This document shows positions 6,806-15,400 of a stretch of 64,000 nt of DNA, piece by piece; positions within the stretch are counted from its first letter, which is position 1, and each line of letters opens with the position of its first letter. The notes beneath the pieces are model-generated. The model made no database searches, was not told where the DNA came from, and saw only the letters and a program-made list of their open reading frames with translations. The position numbers and the translations under genes are program-made. The stretch comes from DATAPE01 sp034667525 (GTDB lineage: Bacteria > Actinomycetota > CADDZG01 > WHSQ01), in the NCBI GenBank assembly GCA_034667525.1, contig JAXDJO010000036.1, positions 62,001 through 126,000 on the forward strand. The letters are read 5' to 3'.

Positions 6806-9235
6806 TCACAGGCTTTGTCCCGATGCAATGCGGCTCATGCCGTCGTCGCCTTTCTCCAGCATGATCTGGTCCTCGATGCGGTCGCGCAGCGCCGGCACAT
6901 GCGACACCAAGCCGATCAGGCGGTCGGGGGTCACGATCCGCTCGATACCGTCCATCGCAAGATCGAAGGACTCGGGATCGAGCGTGCCGAAGCCTTCGTC
7001 CAAGAAGAAGCACTGGAGGCGTCCCCCGGCCCGCGTCACGACCTCTGCCAGAGCGATGGCGAGGGCCAGGGACGCGAGGAAGGTCTCTCCTCCCGAGAGG
7101 GTGTCGACGCTTCGCCTCTTGTCGGCGTCGAGCTCGTCTACGACCTCGAGCTCATTCTTGTCGTCCAGTTCGAGCCGGTAGCGGTTTCCGGTCATGGTGT
7201 GCAGCCGTTCCGAACCGAGCTCCAGCAACAGCCTGGTCCGGTCCTCTAACAGGAAGGCGATGAACTGCTGCGCCGTCAGGTCCGTGGCGAGAGCCCGGAA
7301 CAGCGCCTGGCGCGCTTTGACTGCCTTTTCCTCCTTGCTCAACTCCTTGGAACGAGCCAGCTGCTTCTCGGCAGTGGCGGCCTCGTTCCTGGCGACCCCG
7401 GCCGCCGCGCGCGCGTCTGCGAACACCGATTCGATAACGGACTCCGGCGTGAGGTCCAGATCGGCTCGCAGCCGCTCCAGTTCTCCCGCGGCCGCAATTG
7501 CCTCCGAGCGAGAGGAGGCGAGCTCGGCCTGAATCTTTTTGAGCCGAGCCCCCAGACGATCGCGGACCTGGGCTGCGTGGTCCGCTAACGATGCGGCAGA
7601 GGCGTCGGCCGGAGGGGCGGGAAGCTCAACCTGCGCGGACAGCTCGATCAAGCTGCGGGTCTTGTCGAGATGGCGCGACTCAAATGCCTTGGCTTCCCTG
7701 CTGATCTTGTCGATCTGTGTTCGCTCGCCACTCACCGCAACGCGTGCCGCCTCAACGAGGGTTCGGGACGCTCTTATCCGCACCAAGCGAGCCTCGACCT
7801 CGGCAGTCGAGGTGGTTGAAGATCCGAAAGCTGCCGCCAACTCCCGCTCTCTTGCCTCTTTCACCTCCGCAAGGGCAGCGAGAGAGTCCGAGCCGGCCAC
7901 GAGAGCCGCGTTGAGACCGGCGACTCGCATCGCGGCGCCGCGAGCTTCCGTGGCTGCTTGCGCCTCGGTCTCGATTGCAGCTTTCTCTTGAACGGCGATC
8001 TCCGACAACTCGCCCGGTGGCTCTCCACCGGGGATCGTTCGCACCGTCTGCTCACAAACCGGGCATGGCTCACCCGGCACCAAGACCTCCCGCAGCGCGT
8101 GCGCCGCGTGGGTGCGCTGTAGGGCACCTTGCTTCTCCCGAACGGTGCGCAATCCGGCGCTGGCCTCCCCCAGAACCCGCTCGGCGAGCGACGCAGCCAG
8201 GACGGCTGCCTCCCTGCTCTCTGCCTCTTTGGTCCGTTGTTTCGTCAGTCGTTCGATGCTCTCAGTGGCAGAGTCCCGATCGCGGATGAGGGCGCGCGCA
8301 TCGACGAGGACGGCCTCCGAACCGAGTTCCTTCTCAAGCGCCTCGCCCTCAGCTACCGCTGCGGAGAGCGCTTCTTCCGCCACGCCCAGAGCGTCCTGCG
8401 CAAGTTCCTGCAGCGTGCGCACTTGCTTCTCCTCAGTTGCAAGCTCTTGAAGCTCTTGTTCTTTGGGCAGCCGGCCGGTCATCGTCTTGATCCGTTCGAT
8501 CGATACTTCGTACTCGCCGCGCCGGCGCTCGGCATCGGAGAGGACATGGAGCAGATCTCTCTCGCGCGGGATCGCTTTTTCCAGGGCAGCCGCGAGGGCC
8601 ATGGCCTCGGTTTCTCTCGCTCTTGCTTCCTTCAGGATCACCGCAACCTCCGCTGGGATGGCGTTGCGTTCGCCCTCGATGAGCTTCAGGTCACCCTCGA
8701 GCGCGTCGCGCCGCGCCTTGGCAGCCTTCTGAAGTTCATCGATCTGATCAAGTCGGAAGATCCCCTTGAGGATCACGCCCCGGTCTTTGGGCGTTGCCTC
8801 GAGGAACTTCGAGAACTGGCCTTGCGCTAGAAGCACGGAGGACGAAAAGGCGTCAAAGCCGAGTCCCAGCAATTCGGCAACGTGAGTGGAAACCGCGGTT
8901 TCCCCTACCACCTTCTCGCCTGAGGAGAAATCTTCGATGATGTGTTGCCCCGCCCCGGTACGGCGAAGAACGCGCGTCACCTTGAATTCGCGTTCGTCGA
9001 TCAGGAAGTTGAATTCCACACGGGCGGTGTCCGCGCGCGAGCAGATGAGACGCCTTACCGCGCGCTGTTCCCGGGGCGTCTTTCCATAAAGGGCATAGGA
9101 GATCGCCTCGAGGATGGACGACTTGCCCGACCCGGTCGGTCCCACGATCGCTGTCAGTGTTCGGCCTTCGAACGACAGGTCTGTCGGTGCCAGGTGCGAT
9201 CGAAACCCGGAGATCCTGAGCGAGACTGGCTTCAC
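6806..9235 (-). CDS. sbcC: SbcC (Rad50-like) DNA repair ATPase
   Basis: 809 residues. The N-terminal half-ATPase has Walker A GPTGSGKS at 32-39 and Q-loop LLAQGQFSKFLEA (135-147). Long coiled coils flank a zinc hook CPVC at 391-394. The C-terminal half has the ABC signature TLSGGETF (about 712-719) and Walker B CFFLDEGFGTLD. With SbcD it forms an ATP-dependent nuclease complex that opens hairpins and processes blocked DNA ends. It is shorter than E. coli SbcC (about 1050 residues), mainly through shorter coiled coils. The GTG start overlaps the sbcD stop (GTGA), so translation is coupled. It is the last gene of the nurA-herA-sbcD-sbcC operon. Confidence 0.95.
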   Translation of the reverse strand: MKPVSLRISGFRSHLAPTDLSFEGRTLTAIVGPTGSGKSSILEAISYALYGKTPREQRAVRRLICSRADTARVEFNFLIDEREFKVTRVLRRTGAGQHIIEDFSSGEKVVGETAVSTHVAELLGLGFDAFSSSVLLAQGQFSKFLEATPKDRGVILKGIFRLDQIDELQKAAKARRDALEGDLKLIEGERNAIPAEVAVILKEARARETEAMALAAALEKAIPRERDLLHVLSDAERRRGEYEVSIERIKTMTGRLPKEQELQELATEEKQVRTLQELAQDALGVAEEALSAAVAEGEALEKELGSEAVLVDARALIRDRDSATESIERLTKQRTKEAESREAAVLAASLAERVLGEASAGLRTVREKQGALQRTHAAHALREVLVPGEPCPVCEQTVRTIPGGEPPGELSEIAVQEKAAIETEAQAATEARGAAMRVAGLNAALVAGSDSLAALAEVKEARERELAAAFGSSTTSTAEVEARLVRIRASRTLVEAARVAVSGERTQIDKISREAKAFESRHLDKTRSLIELSAQVELPAPPADASAASLADHAAQVRDRLGARLKKIQAELASSRSEAIAAAGELERLRADLDLTPESVIESVFADARAAAGVARNEAATAEKQLARSKELSKEEKAVKARQALFRALATDLTAQQFIAFLLEDRTRLLLELGSERLHTMTGNRYRLELDDKNELEVVDELDADKRRSVDTLSGGETFLASLALAIALAEVVTRAGGRLQCFFLDEGFGTLDPESFDLAMDGIERIVTPDRLIGLVSHVPALRDRIEDQIMLEKGDDGMSRIASGQSL

Positions 9236-10392
9236 AGCTCTATCGGTACTTCTTCGAGCAACTCGCCTAGGGCCCCCATCAGCTCGGGGGCCGGTTGCGC
9301 CCCGTGTTTCTGCGCATAGAACTCGGCGTATAGATCCGGCAGGCTGCGCCCCTCACGGCTCGAGATGTCGACAGTTTCCCGTTCGTAGTCCGCGCGCACG
9401 TACAGCGCATCCGGCAAGAATTCACGCACCTCGTCGGCGAGGCCCGGGCTGGGGCCGTCGGTCAGCACCTCTACGTGCAAGATGGCGTCGCCGAAGTCAC
9501 CAGCGCGCGCCCGCAGTCCCTCCAATGTGCCCTGCACCTTGAGCAGCTTGCGACCCGCCTTCAACGGGATCTTCTCGACCTGCGCGCCCGGGCGGTGGCG
9601 GCCCACTTCCACAATCAGCACGAACTTGTCCTGGTCCGCTTCGCCGAAGTCCAATTGCAGCAAACTGCCGCAGTACCACGCGGGCACTGCCGCGCCGGGT
9701 GCCTCCTGGCAGAGATGGATGTGTCCCAGGCCCGCGTAGTTGATCTGGGCCGGGATCGCTTGGGGCGTTGCCATGTAGGCCTCTCCGATGTGTAAGGGTC
9801 GTTCGCTGCCCGACGGAACCGCGCCGTCGACCATGAAATGACCAAGCAGAACCTCCACCGACGAGCGATCGGCGTGCCCGGCCATCCATGCGGAGTAATG
9901 CCCGCAGATCTTGCGAACCCGCTCGGCATAGGACTTGAACCAATCTTCCGTTGGTTCCACGAAATCCACCACATCTGATTCGTGCAGGAATGGAAAGCAC
10001 GCCACCTGTGCGGTGGTCTTCCCATCTCGGGCTGGGAAGCGCAGCACCCCGCCCTCATCGGGCCGGCGAGGTTTGGGCACGATGGTGACGTTGGACTTCC
10101 CCAGATGTGACTCCAACACGCCGAACAGTTGTGCAGAATCGTGATTGCCGGGAATGACCACGACGGGTGCGCCGGTATCGGCCAGGCGGACAAGGGTGTC
10201 GAGTACAAGGCCGAGCGACGCGAACGGCGGCGAGATCCTGTCGAAGAGATCACCCGTAACCGCGATCAGATCCGCCTGGTTCTCCTCCGCGATCGCGACG
10301 AGCTCATTCAGCACCGCTTCGGTTTCGGCGATCCTGTCGATGCGGCCAAGCTTTTTGCCCACATGCCAATCGGCGGTGTGCAGGATCCTCAG
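9232..10392 (-). CDS. sbcD: SbcD (Mre11-like) exonuclease
   Basis: 386 residues. The calcineurin-like phosphoesterase motifs are in order: ILHTADWHVGKKL at the N-terminus, TGDLFDR, IPGNHDS, then GHFMVDG and GLGHIHLCQ. These bind the two manganese ions that cut DNA. A capping domain follows. I start at CTG 10392, which gives the usual LRILHTADWH beginning and has GAGGTG 5 nt upstream. A TTG at 10437 sits directly against its GGAGG and would add 15 residues overlapping herA. The CTG lies 10 nt after the herA stop, and the stop overlaps the sbcC start. Substrates are double-strand ends and hairpins. Confidence 0.93.
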   Translation of the reverse strand: MRILHTADWHVGKKLGRIDRIAETEAVLNELVAIAEENQADLIAVTGDLFDRISPPFASLGLVLDTLVRLADTGAPVVVIPGNHDSAQLFGVLESHLGKSNVTIVPKPRRPDEGGVLRFPARDGKTTAQVACFPFLHESDVVDFVEPTEDWFKSYAERVRKICGHYSAWMAGHADRSSVEVLLGHFMVDGAVPSGSERPLHIGEAYMATPQAIPAQINYAGLGHIHLCQEAPGAAVPAWYCGSLLQLDFGEADQDKFVLIVEVGRHRPGAQVEKIPLKAGRKLLKVQGTLEGLRARAGDFGDAILHVEVLTDGPSPGLADEVREFLPDALYVRADYERETVDISSREGRSLPDLYAEFYAQKHGAQPAPELMGALGELLEEVPIEL

Positions 10393-10402
10393 CGGTTCAC
10401 CT

Positions 10403-12142
10403 CTACAGCCCCTCGAAGGGGTCGTCGGTCTCCGCAACCTCCTCGGGCCGCGTCGCCCAAGGCGGATACGGAAACGTGAGGACTGTGGGTGCGGGGATAG
10501 AGGGCTGCGACAGCACCATCGTGCCGGGCTTCAAAAGCCGCGCCCGTGCTCGCGTCGAGGGCAGCATCCAGCCGTATTCCGAACGTTCGGCTTCGGCTGC
10601 ATCAAGCCGTCCCGATAGCTTCAGACTTGCGTTCGCGAGGATGTCCGAGTCGACGCGCGACGCACTCTGTTGCGCACCGATAAGCAAGATACCCAGTGAC
10701 CTTCCACGTTGAGCGATGTCGATCAGCGTGTCTTTGATCGGAGACCAACCCTCCCGGGGCGCGTACTTGTTGAGCTCGTCGAGAAGGATCGCAGTGAGGG
10801 GGAAACGGCCCTTGCCCTCCTTCTCGCGGTGAACCTGCGCTATCAACGCACCGACCACGAATCTCTGCGCGGCTTCGTGCAGGTCGTGGATGTCAACAAC
10901 CGTGACGGCCTCGCGGGAGCGGTCGATGCGGCGAGACTCCCCTGCCTGCACCAGGCCCCCGATCCGCGGGAGAGCTCCGTAAAGCCGGCGCATAAAAGCC
11001 CCTACGGTTCCGGCAGCCGTGCGAGAGGACCACGACGGATCCGGCTCAGAGCCGTCTTCGGGCTCGAGGAACTCACCGATGGCCTCGACAAGATCGTGGA
11101 GCGATCGCACCACCTTTTCCCCGGTGAAAGGGACTACCTCGCCTACGTCGTCATGGGCCAAGGCGTGGCGATCTCGCAAGACGATGGCCCCGCGCTCGCC
11201 GGCAACATCGCGAGCGAACCGCTGCAGCTGGCGCGTGGTGCGTTCGGCGACGAAGGTCAGCTGTTGGCGAACATCCTGCTGCTCGGTGAACAGGAAATGA
11301 AGCAATCCCTCGTCGACGAACTCACGCGGGGTCCACCGATAGGCGGCGACACCTTCGGTCCGGGCCAGGCTGGCGGGGATCCCCTCACTCCCCTTGGCCG
11401 CTCTGGCGGGGGCCCAGAAGGACACTGAGGGAAACGGAACCGGATCCATCCCCAGCATGTGCCATGCATCCTCGGCCACGAAGTTCTTGTTCGGCTTGTC
11501 GAGGAACAACAGGTCCTCGCCCTTTACGTTGAAGACGAGGACGCGCAGGTTCTTACTGCTCGAGCCCATGATCTCCGGGTGCGCGGTGAGACAACGAAGG
11601 AAGAACAGGGCATACGAGGTTTTCGTGGCGACCCCCGACACCCCGGAGATGCTCATGTGGGCGCCCTTCGTACCGTCGAAGAAATCGACGTCAGCCCACA
11701 CCAGCTCGCCGTCGCGGCTGAGGCCGATCGGCAGGGCACGATCCCTGCCTCCAGTGCGCATCTCATCGACGTACAGCGCCTTCTCCCGTTCGCCTGTCGT
11801 GGCGCGGTAGACGGGCTCCCCCACGTCTGGAGCTATCCAGATCTCGGGAATCACCCGCACGATCTGAACGGTCGCGGTGCGCGACTTCTCCGCGGGCAGT
11901 GTGCCCTCGACTGCGACTCGGAAAGTGTCAGATTCGAACGCGGTGCCCTCATAGCGGCTGAGCGTTTCGGTAACGATGCCATAGGTCATTACCTCACCGA
12001 CCTTTGGCACGAACGTGCGAACCAGAACGAGATCGTCCAGCTGCAGGTATTCGTCTTCATGAAGCACCACGCGAAACTCCTGTGTCGTCGTGGCTTCCGA
12101 CCCCAGTACCAATCCGACAGGTTGAGCCAGATCATCAGACAT
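10403..12142 (-). CDS. herA: HerA-family DNA translocase/helicase ATPase
   Basis: 579 residues of the HerA-FtsK superfamily. An N-terminal beta-barrel (HAS-barrel-like, about 8-100) precedes the RecA-like motor. The P-loop reads GVSGVATKTS at 167-176, where the usual GK is replaced by TK. Walker B is AILLDELNKYAP, and a sensor/arginine-finger region follows (DIAQRGRSLGILLIGAQQ). HerA hexamers pump DNA into the NurA nuclease during double-strand-end resection (known for archaea, and for bacteria such as Deinococcus). I use the ATG at 12142, which has GAGGGGG 6 nt upstream; it overlaps the nurA stop by 8 nt. It is the second gene of the operon. Confidence 0.9.
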   Translation of the reverse strand: MSDDLAQPVGLVLGSEATTTQEFRVVLHEDEYLQLDDLVLVRTFVPKVGEVMTYGIVTETLSRYEGTAFESDTFRVAVEGTLPAEKSRTATVQIVRVIPEIWIAPDVGEPVYRATTGEREKALYVDEMRTGGRDRALPIGLSRDGELVWADVDFFDGTKGAHMSISGVSGVATKTSYALFFLRCLTAHPEIMGSSSKNLRVLVFNVKGEDLLFLDKPNKNFVAEDAWHMLGMDPVPFPSVSFWAPARAAKGSEGIPASLARTEGVAAYRWTPREFVDEGLLHFLFTEQQDVRQQLTFVAERTTRQLQRFARDVAGERGAIVLRDRHALAHDDVGEVVPFTGEKVVRSLHDLVEAIGEFLEPEDGSEPDPSWSSRTAAGTVGAFMRRLYGALPRIGGLVQAGESRRIDRSREAVTVVDIHDLHEAAQRFVVGALIAQVHREKEGKGRFPLTAILLDELNKYAPREGWSPIKDTLIDIAQRGRSLGILLIGAQQSASRVDSDILANASLKLSGRLDAAEAERSEYGWMLPSTRARARLLKPGTMVLSQPSIPAPTVLTFPYPPWATRPEEVAETDDPFEGL

Positions 12143-13106
12143 CCACATCCCCCTCACCGACGCGCTTCGCGGCGCTTCGGATCATCCTGTACACCAGCTC
12201 ACGCTCACCCATCAAGTGTCGCAAACGCCTCTCGAGACCGGCAATGGGGACCAGGTTCTGGGGCGCACGTGAGTCCCAGAAAGGTCGGGAGGCGAAGCCG
12301 GGCAGTAGACGGCCCGACAGGTCGGCCATCTCCATAACTCGCTCCAGGGGCAGCGCGGCAGGCACCTCGCAGCGGGCGATCCCGAACCATCCGTGCATGT
12401 CTGGCTCGGGCGCGCACAAGCGCACGTACCAGGAGTAGCGCGCCCGCAATTCCCCGAACGCGAAGATCGGCGTGCGTTGCCCACAGTCCAATCGGGTCAG
12501 AACAGCCTCCTCGTCCGGTGGCAGATAGCGGCGGGCGTGGGCCTTGATGAATCCGATGATGGAGCGGGGGCCGGGGTCGACGACCGCCAGGGGCCCATCG
12601 GCAAAGACAAGATGATCGCGGTCCGCCAGCAGTTCGGCGACCTTGGCCTCTCGGGCCCTCATCGAGTTGTGGACCTCGTCCACCAGCCGGTCCGTGGACT
12701 GGCCCGGCACAGGAAGGCCCTGATATTCCAGACCGGGACCCGCCGATAGCCCCTGCGAGAGACCATCGCCCACCGCCAGAAGGCGCGTTATCTCGACCTC
12801 CGCGCACTTCGCTCGCCTGCCGTTTCCGTTCAGCTCGCAGACGACCGCGCCCACCCCCACCGTTCCTGCTACACCCGGGGTTGCGCCCCCCTCTCCGTTC
12901 ATGACGAACACGCGGGCATCTATCCGGCGGGTCCCGTCAACGAAGGCGATCGGCAGCTGCGGCGGCGCGCCGGCACGGGGCGTGATGGGCGTCCACTGCT
13001 GGAGCTCACACGCGGTGTCCACCTTCTCAACCGAGACCTCGTCCGGCTCCCCGAGTTCGAGAGCCGAGCCGTAATCGGGGCTCCATGCCTCGACCGCGAT
13101 ACGCAT
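12135..13106 (-). CDS. nurA: NurA 5'-3' nuclease
   Basis: 323 residues. The NurA fold is marked by FVDGTRR, with the catalytic Asp57, and HLVFADGPL, with the second catalytic Asp170. The GFIKAHARRYLP and ELVYRMIRSAAKRVGEG segments near the C-terminus are the conserved part after the nuclease core. NurA degrades 5' ends and works only with the HerA motor, leaving 3' overhangs for recombination (established for archaeal pairs). It is first in the operon and has its own leaderless -10 box (TAGATT, 6 nt upstream). The stop overlaps herA. Confidence 0.85.
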   Translation of the reverse strand: MRIAVEAWSPDYGSALELGEPDEVSVEKVDTACELQQWTPITPRAGAPPQLPIAFVDGTRRIDARVFVMNGEGGATPGVAGTVGVGAVVCELNGNGRRAKCAEVEITRLLAVGDGLSQGLSAGPGLEYQGLPVPGQSTDRLVDEVHNSMRAREAKVAELLADRDHLVFADGPLAVVDPGPRSIIGFIKAHARRYLPPDEEAVLTRLDCGQRTPIFAFGELRARYSWYVRLCAPEPDMHGWFGIARCEVPAALPLERVMEMADLSGRLLPGFASRPFWDSRAPQNLVPIAGLERRLRHLMGERELVYRMIRSAAKRVGEGDVDV

Positions 13107-13112
13107 GGGTTC

Positions 13113-13118
13113 AATCTA
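13113..13118 (-). promoter_or_regulatory. Leaderless promoter of the nurA-herA-sbcD-sbcC operon
   Basis: TAGATT on the minus strand, 6 nt before the nurA ATG at 13106. It is the only visible promoter before a run of four genes that overlap or lie within 10 nt of each other. Confidence 0.55.
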
Positions 13119-13190
13119 GCGATGGACCCCGACACAAGCAGGTCTTTCAGAGAGAGCGGTCGCGATCCTGCGTGGGAAACTGCGGAGCGG

Positions 13191-14351
13191 TCAGGTCCGG
13201 GAGGCCTCGGGCGTCGCACGGATAGCTTCCAGGGCCCGGCCGATGCCTTCGAGCACCTTGTCGACCATCTCCTCGGTCGCCGTTCTGCCCATGAGGCCGA
13301 TGCGGATCGCTTTGCCGGCGGTCGGCGTCAGCCCGCCGGAGATCATGATGCCGGTCCCAGCCAGCAGGTACTTCTGGATCGCGACGGGATCGTCAGCCCA
13401 GGCCGCGACGACGAGGTTTGCCTCAACCCCGGCCGCGGGCACCGGTGCCAGGCCCAGGTTCCGCAGGCCCTCGCGGCATCTCTTGGCCAGTTCGGCCCGG
13501 CGCGCCACCCACGCCTCCAGCCCGAATTCCATGATCCTTCCAAGGCTCGCCGCGAGCACCAGCACCAAATTCGTCGGCATCGTGACCGGGTGCGGGTGCC
13601 ATGAGCCCCACTCCTTCCGGTACCAATCCCACCGCTTCAGATCGAGATACCAGGAACCCAGCGCGTCCTCGCGTGAATCGACCCGCGCCCGGCCCCCTTC
13701 TCCCAGGGCGATAACCCCCAGGCCGGGTGGCGTTTCGAGACCTTTCTGGGTACCTGTCACAACGGCGTCGAGTCCCATGTCGTCGACCGCGAGAAGCTCG
13801 CCACCCGCCGATGCGATGCAATCAACCAGGCATAACGCGCCGGCGTCGTGGGCGACCTGGGCGATCTCCTCGATCGGATGCCTGACTCCGGTGGCGGTTT
13901 CCACGTGCACGGTGAGCACGCCGTCCGCATCACCGATCGCGTCGGCGATCCGTGCCGGATCGGCTGCGGCCCCCACCTCGACCGGCACCTCGGTGACTTC
14001 CAGGCGGTAAGCCCGGGCCACCTCTGCCAAGCGGGCTCCGAAAAAGCCGGTAGCCGGTACCACCACCTTTTGCCCGGCCTCGAACAGGTTGAGCACGCCC
14101 GCGTCGAGGCAGGTGGTTCCGGTTCCCGGTATCAGGTAGGGCTTGTCCGCGCAGCCGAGCAACCGGCTCAACGACTCCAGAACCTCTGAGTGGATCTGCA
14201 CCCACACATCCCCGTAATGCGCGATGACCTGGGCACCCATGACCGCCAGATCCTCGTCGTGCAGTTCACCCGGTCCTGCGATCATCAAATTCGGCATCGG
14301 CGGGAGATGCGCAGGATCGATCACCGGCTGACCGTTGAGGTCGTCGGACAA
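13191..14351 (-). CDS. Class V aminotransferase (alanine/serine-glyoxylate type)
   Basis: 386 residues, PLP-dependent fold type I. Lys203 in VTGTQKGLETPPGLG is the PLP lysine; CLVDCIASAGGELLAVDDMGLD holds the Asp that contacts the PLP nitrogen; GPGELHDEDLAVM at the start and GTGTTCLDAG match alanine-glyoxylate and serine-pyruvate aminotransferases. ISGGLTPTAGKAIRIGLMG near the end is also typical. It transfers an amino group between alanine or serine and glyoxylate; the true donor is unknown. The TTG start has AGGAGG 6 nt upstream. It is divergent from the LLM oxidoreductase gene. Confidence 0.88.
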   Translation of the reverse strand: MSDDLNGQPVIDPAHLPPMPNLMIAGPGELHDEDLAVMGAQVIAHYGDVWVQIHSEVLESLSRLLGCADKPYLIPGTGTTCLDAGVLNLFEAGQKVVVPATGFFGARLAEVARAYRLEVTEVPVEVGAAADPARIADAIGDADGVLTVHVETATGVRHPIEEIAQVAHDAGALCLVDCIASAGGELLAVDDMGLDAVVTGTQKGLETPPGLGVIALGEGGRARVDSREDALGSWYLDLKRWDWYRKEWGSWHPHPVTMPTNLVLVLAASLGRIMEFGLEAWVARRAELAKRCREGLRNLGLAPVPAAGVEANLVVAAWADDPVAIQKYLLAGTGIMISGGLTPTAGKAIRIGLMGRTATEEMVDKVLEGIGRALEAIRATPEASRT

Positions 14352-14401
14352 GTTCGTCCTCCTGACTTAAGACGCTTTTCAGAGTCTACGAGAGGGGTGC
14401 T

Positions 14402-15265
14402 ATGGAACCAGCACGACAGGGCGGTATGAAGCACGCTCTGTGCTTCCCCAATGCAGGCGAATGCGACCCCCGCACTCTGGGGGAGCTCGCCAAACAAGCG
14501 CAAGATGCCGGTTGGGACGGCGTCTTTATCGAGGACTACATCGTCTACCAAGCAACCGACCTCCCCACCTACGATCCCTGGGTCTGTCTCGCCTCGGTGG
14601 CGCTGCACACCGACACCGTTCAGCTCGGCACGCTGGTAACTCCGCCATCACGGAGACGGCCGTGGAAACTTGCAGCCGAGGCCACCAGCGTGGATCACTT
14701 GTCGAACGGCAGGCTCATCGTGGGCATCGGGCTGGGCGACACGGCCGAACCCGGCTTCACTGCGGTGGGCGAGCATCTCGAAGCTCGCGTGCGTGCGGAG
14801 CTGGTCGACGAAAGCCTGGCTATCCTCGACGGTCTGTGGAGAGGAACACCATTCTCCTTTCACGGACGGCACTTCACGATCGAGGATCTGACCCTTCGCG
14901 CGCGGCCGGTTCAGAGGCCCAGGATCCCCTTATGGATCGGAGGCGGTTGGCCCAATGCCGGCCTCAAACATCGATTGCCTCGATGGGACGGCAGCTGCGC
15001 GTACAAGCACCCGGTGGAGTCCGGCGAGGACATGATGCCGGACGACATCCGCGAGCTCGCCGGCGCGGTGATGGCGGTTCGGGGTTCCCTCGACGGTTAC
15101 ACGATCGCCGTTGGCGGCCGGCGGCGCGCCGATGATTGGGAGCAGGAACGGGATCACATCGCCTCTGTGCACGAGGCGGGAGCCACTGTCTGGATGGAAT
15201 GGGCGCCGCCGGCCGACCTTCAAGAGATGCGACGAGTGGCGGATCGAGAACCGCTCAGAACCTGA
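14402..15265 (+). CDS. LLM-class flavin-dependent oxidoreductase
   Basis: 287 residues. The bacterial luciferase-like (LLM) TIM barrel is marked by FPNAGECDPRTLGELAKQAQ, GWDGVFIEDYIVY, VQLGTLVTPPSRRRPWKLA, NGRLIVGIGLGD and IPLWIGGGWPNAG. Such enzymes use F420 or FMN and are abundant in actinobacteria; the substrate is not evident. AGAGGGG lies 4 nt before the ATG at 14402; a second ATG at 14426 nearer the conserved start is also possible. The 135 nt between this gene and the kinase hold no recognised element beyond the kinase ribosome binding site. Confidence 0.85.
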   Translation: MEPARQGGMKHALCFPNAGECDPRTLGELAKQAQDAGWDGVFIEDYIVYQATDLPTYDPWVCLASVALHTDTVQLGTLVTPPSRRRPWKLAAEATSVDHLSNGRLIVGIGLGDTAEPGFTAVGEHLEARVRAELVDESLAILDGLWRGTPFSFHGRHFTIEDLTLRARPVQRPRIPLWIGGGWPNAGLKHRLPRWDGSCAYKHPVESGEDMMPDDIRELAGAVMAVRGSLDGYTIAVGGRRRADDWEQERDHIASVHEAGATVWMEWAPPADLQEMRRVADREPLRT

Positions 15266-15400
15266 TCTCTTCAGCTCGGGCCCCTTGTCGTACCTCACTC
15301 CTGCCGCGCAGGCGAACCACGCGTCCTCCTTCAGATGGAGGGTGCGCCGGCGGACTGAGAAGGCAACGATTGATTTTCAGAGGACAGGAGCAGGCAAGGG

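Noticed and set aside
11459..12337. A 292-codon plus-strand frame opposite herA and nurA
   Set aside because: Antisense to two genes with clear family motifs; residue composition is atypical.
6806..13106. HerA-based anti-phage system
   Set aside because: Known HerA defence pairs use Sir2 or DUF4297 effectors. Here HerA is with NurA and SbcCD, the repair set, and no phage or mobile genes are near.
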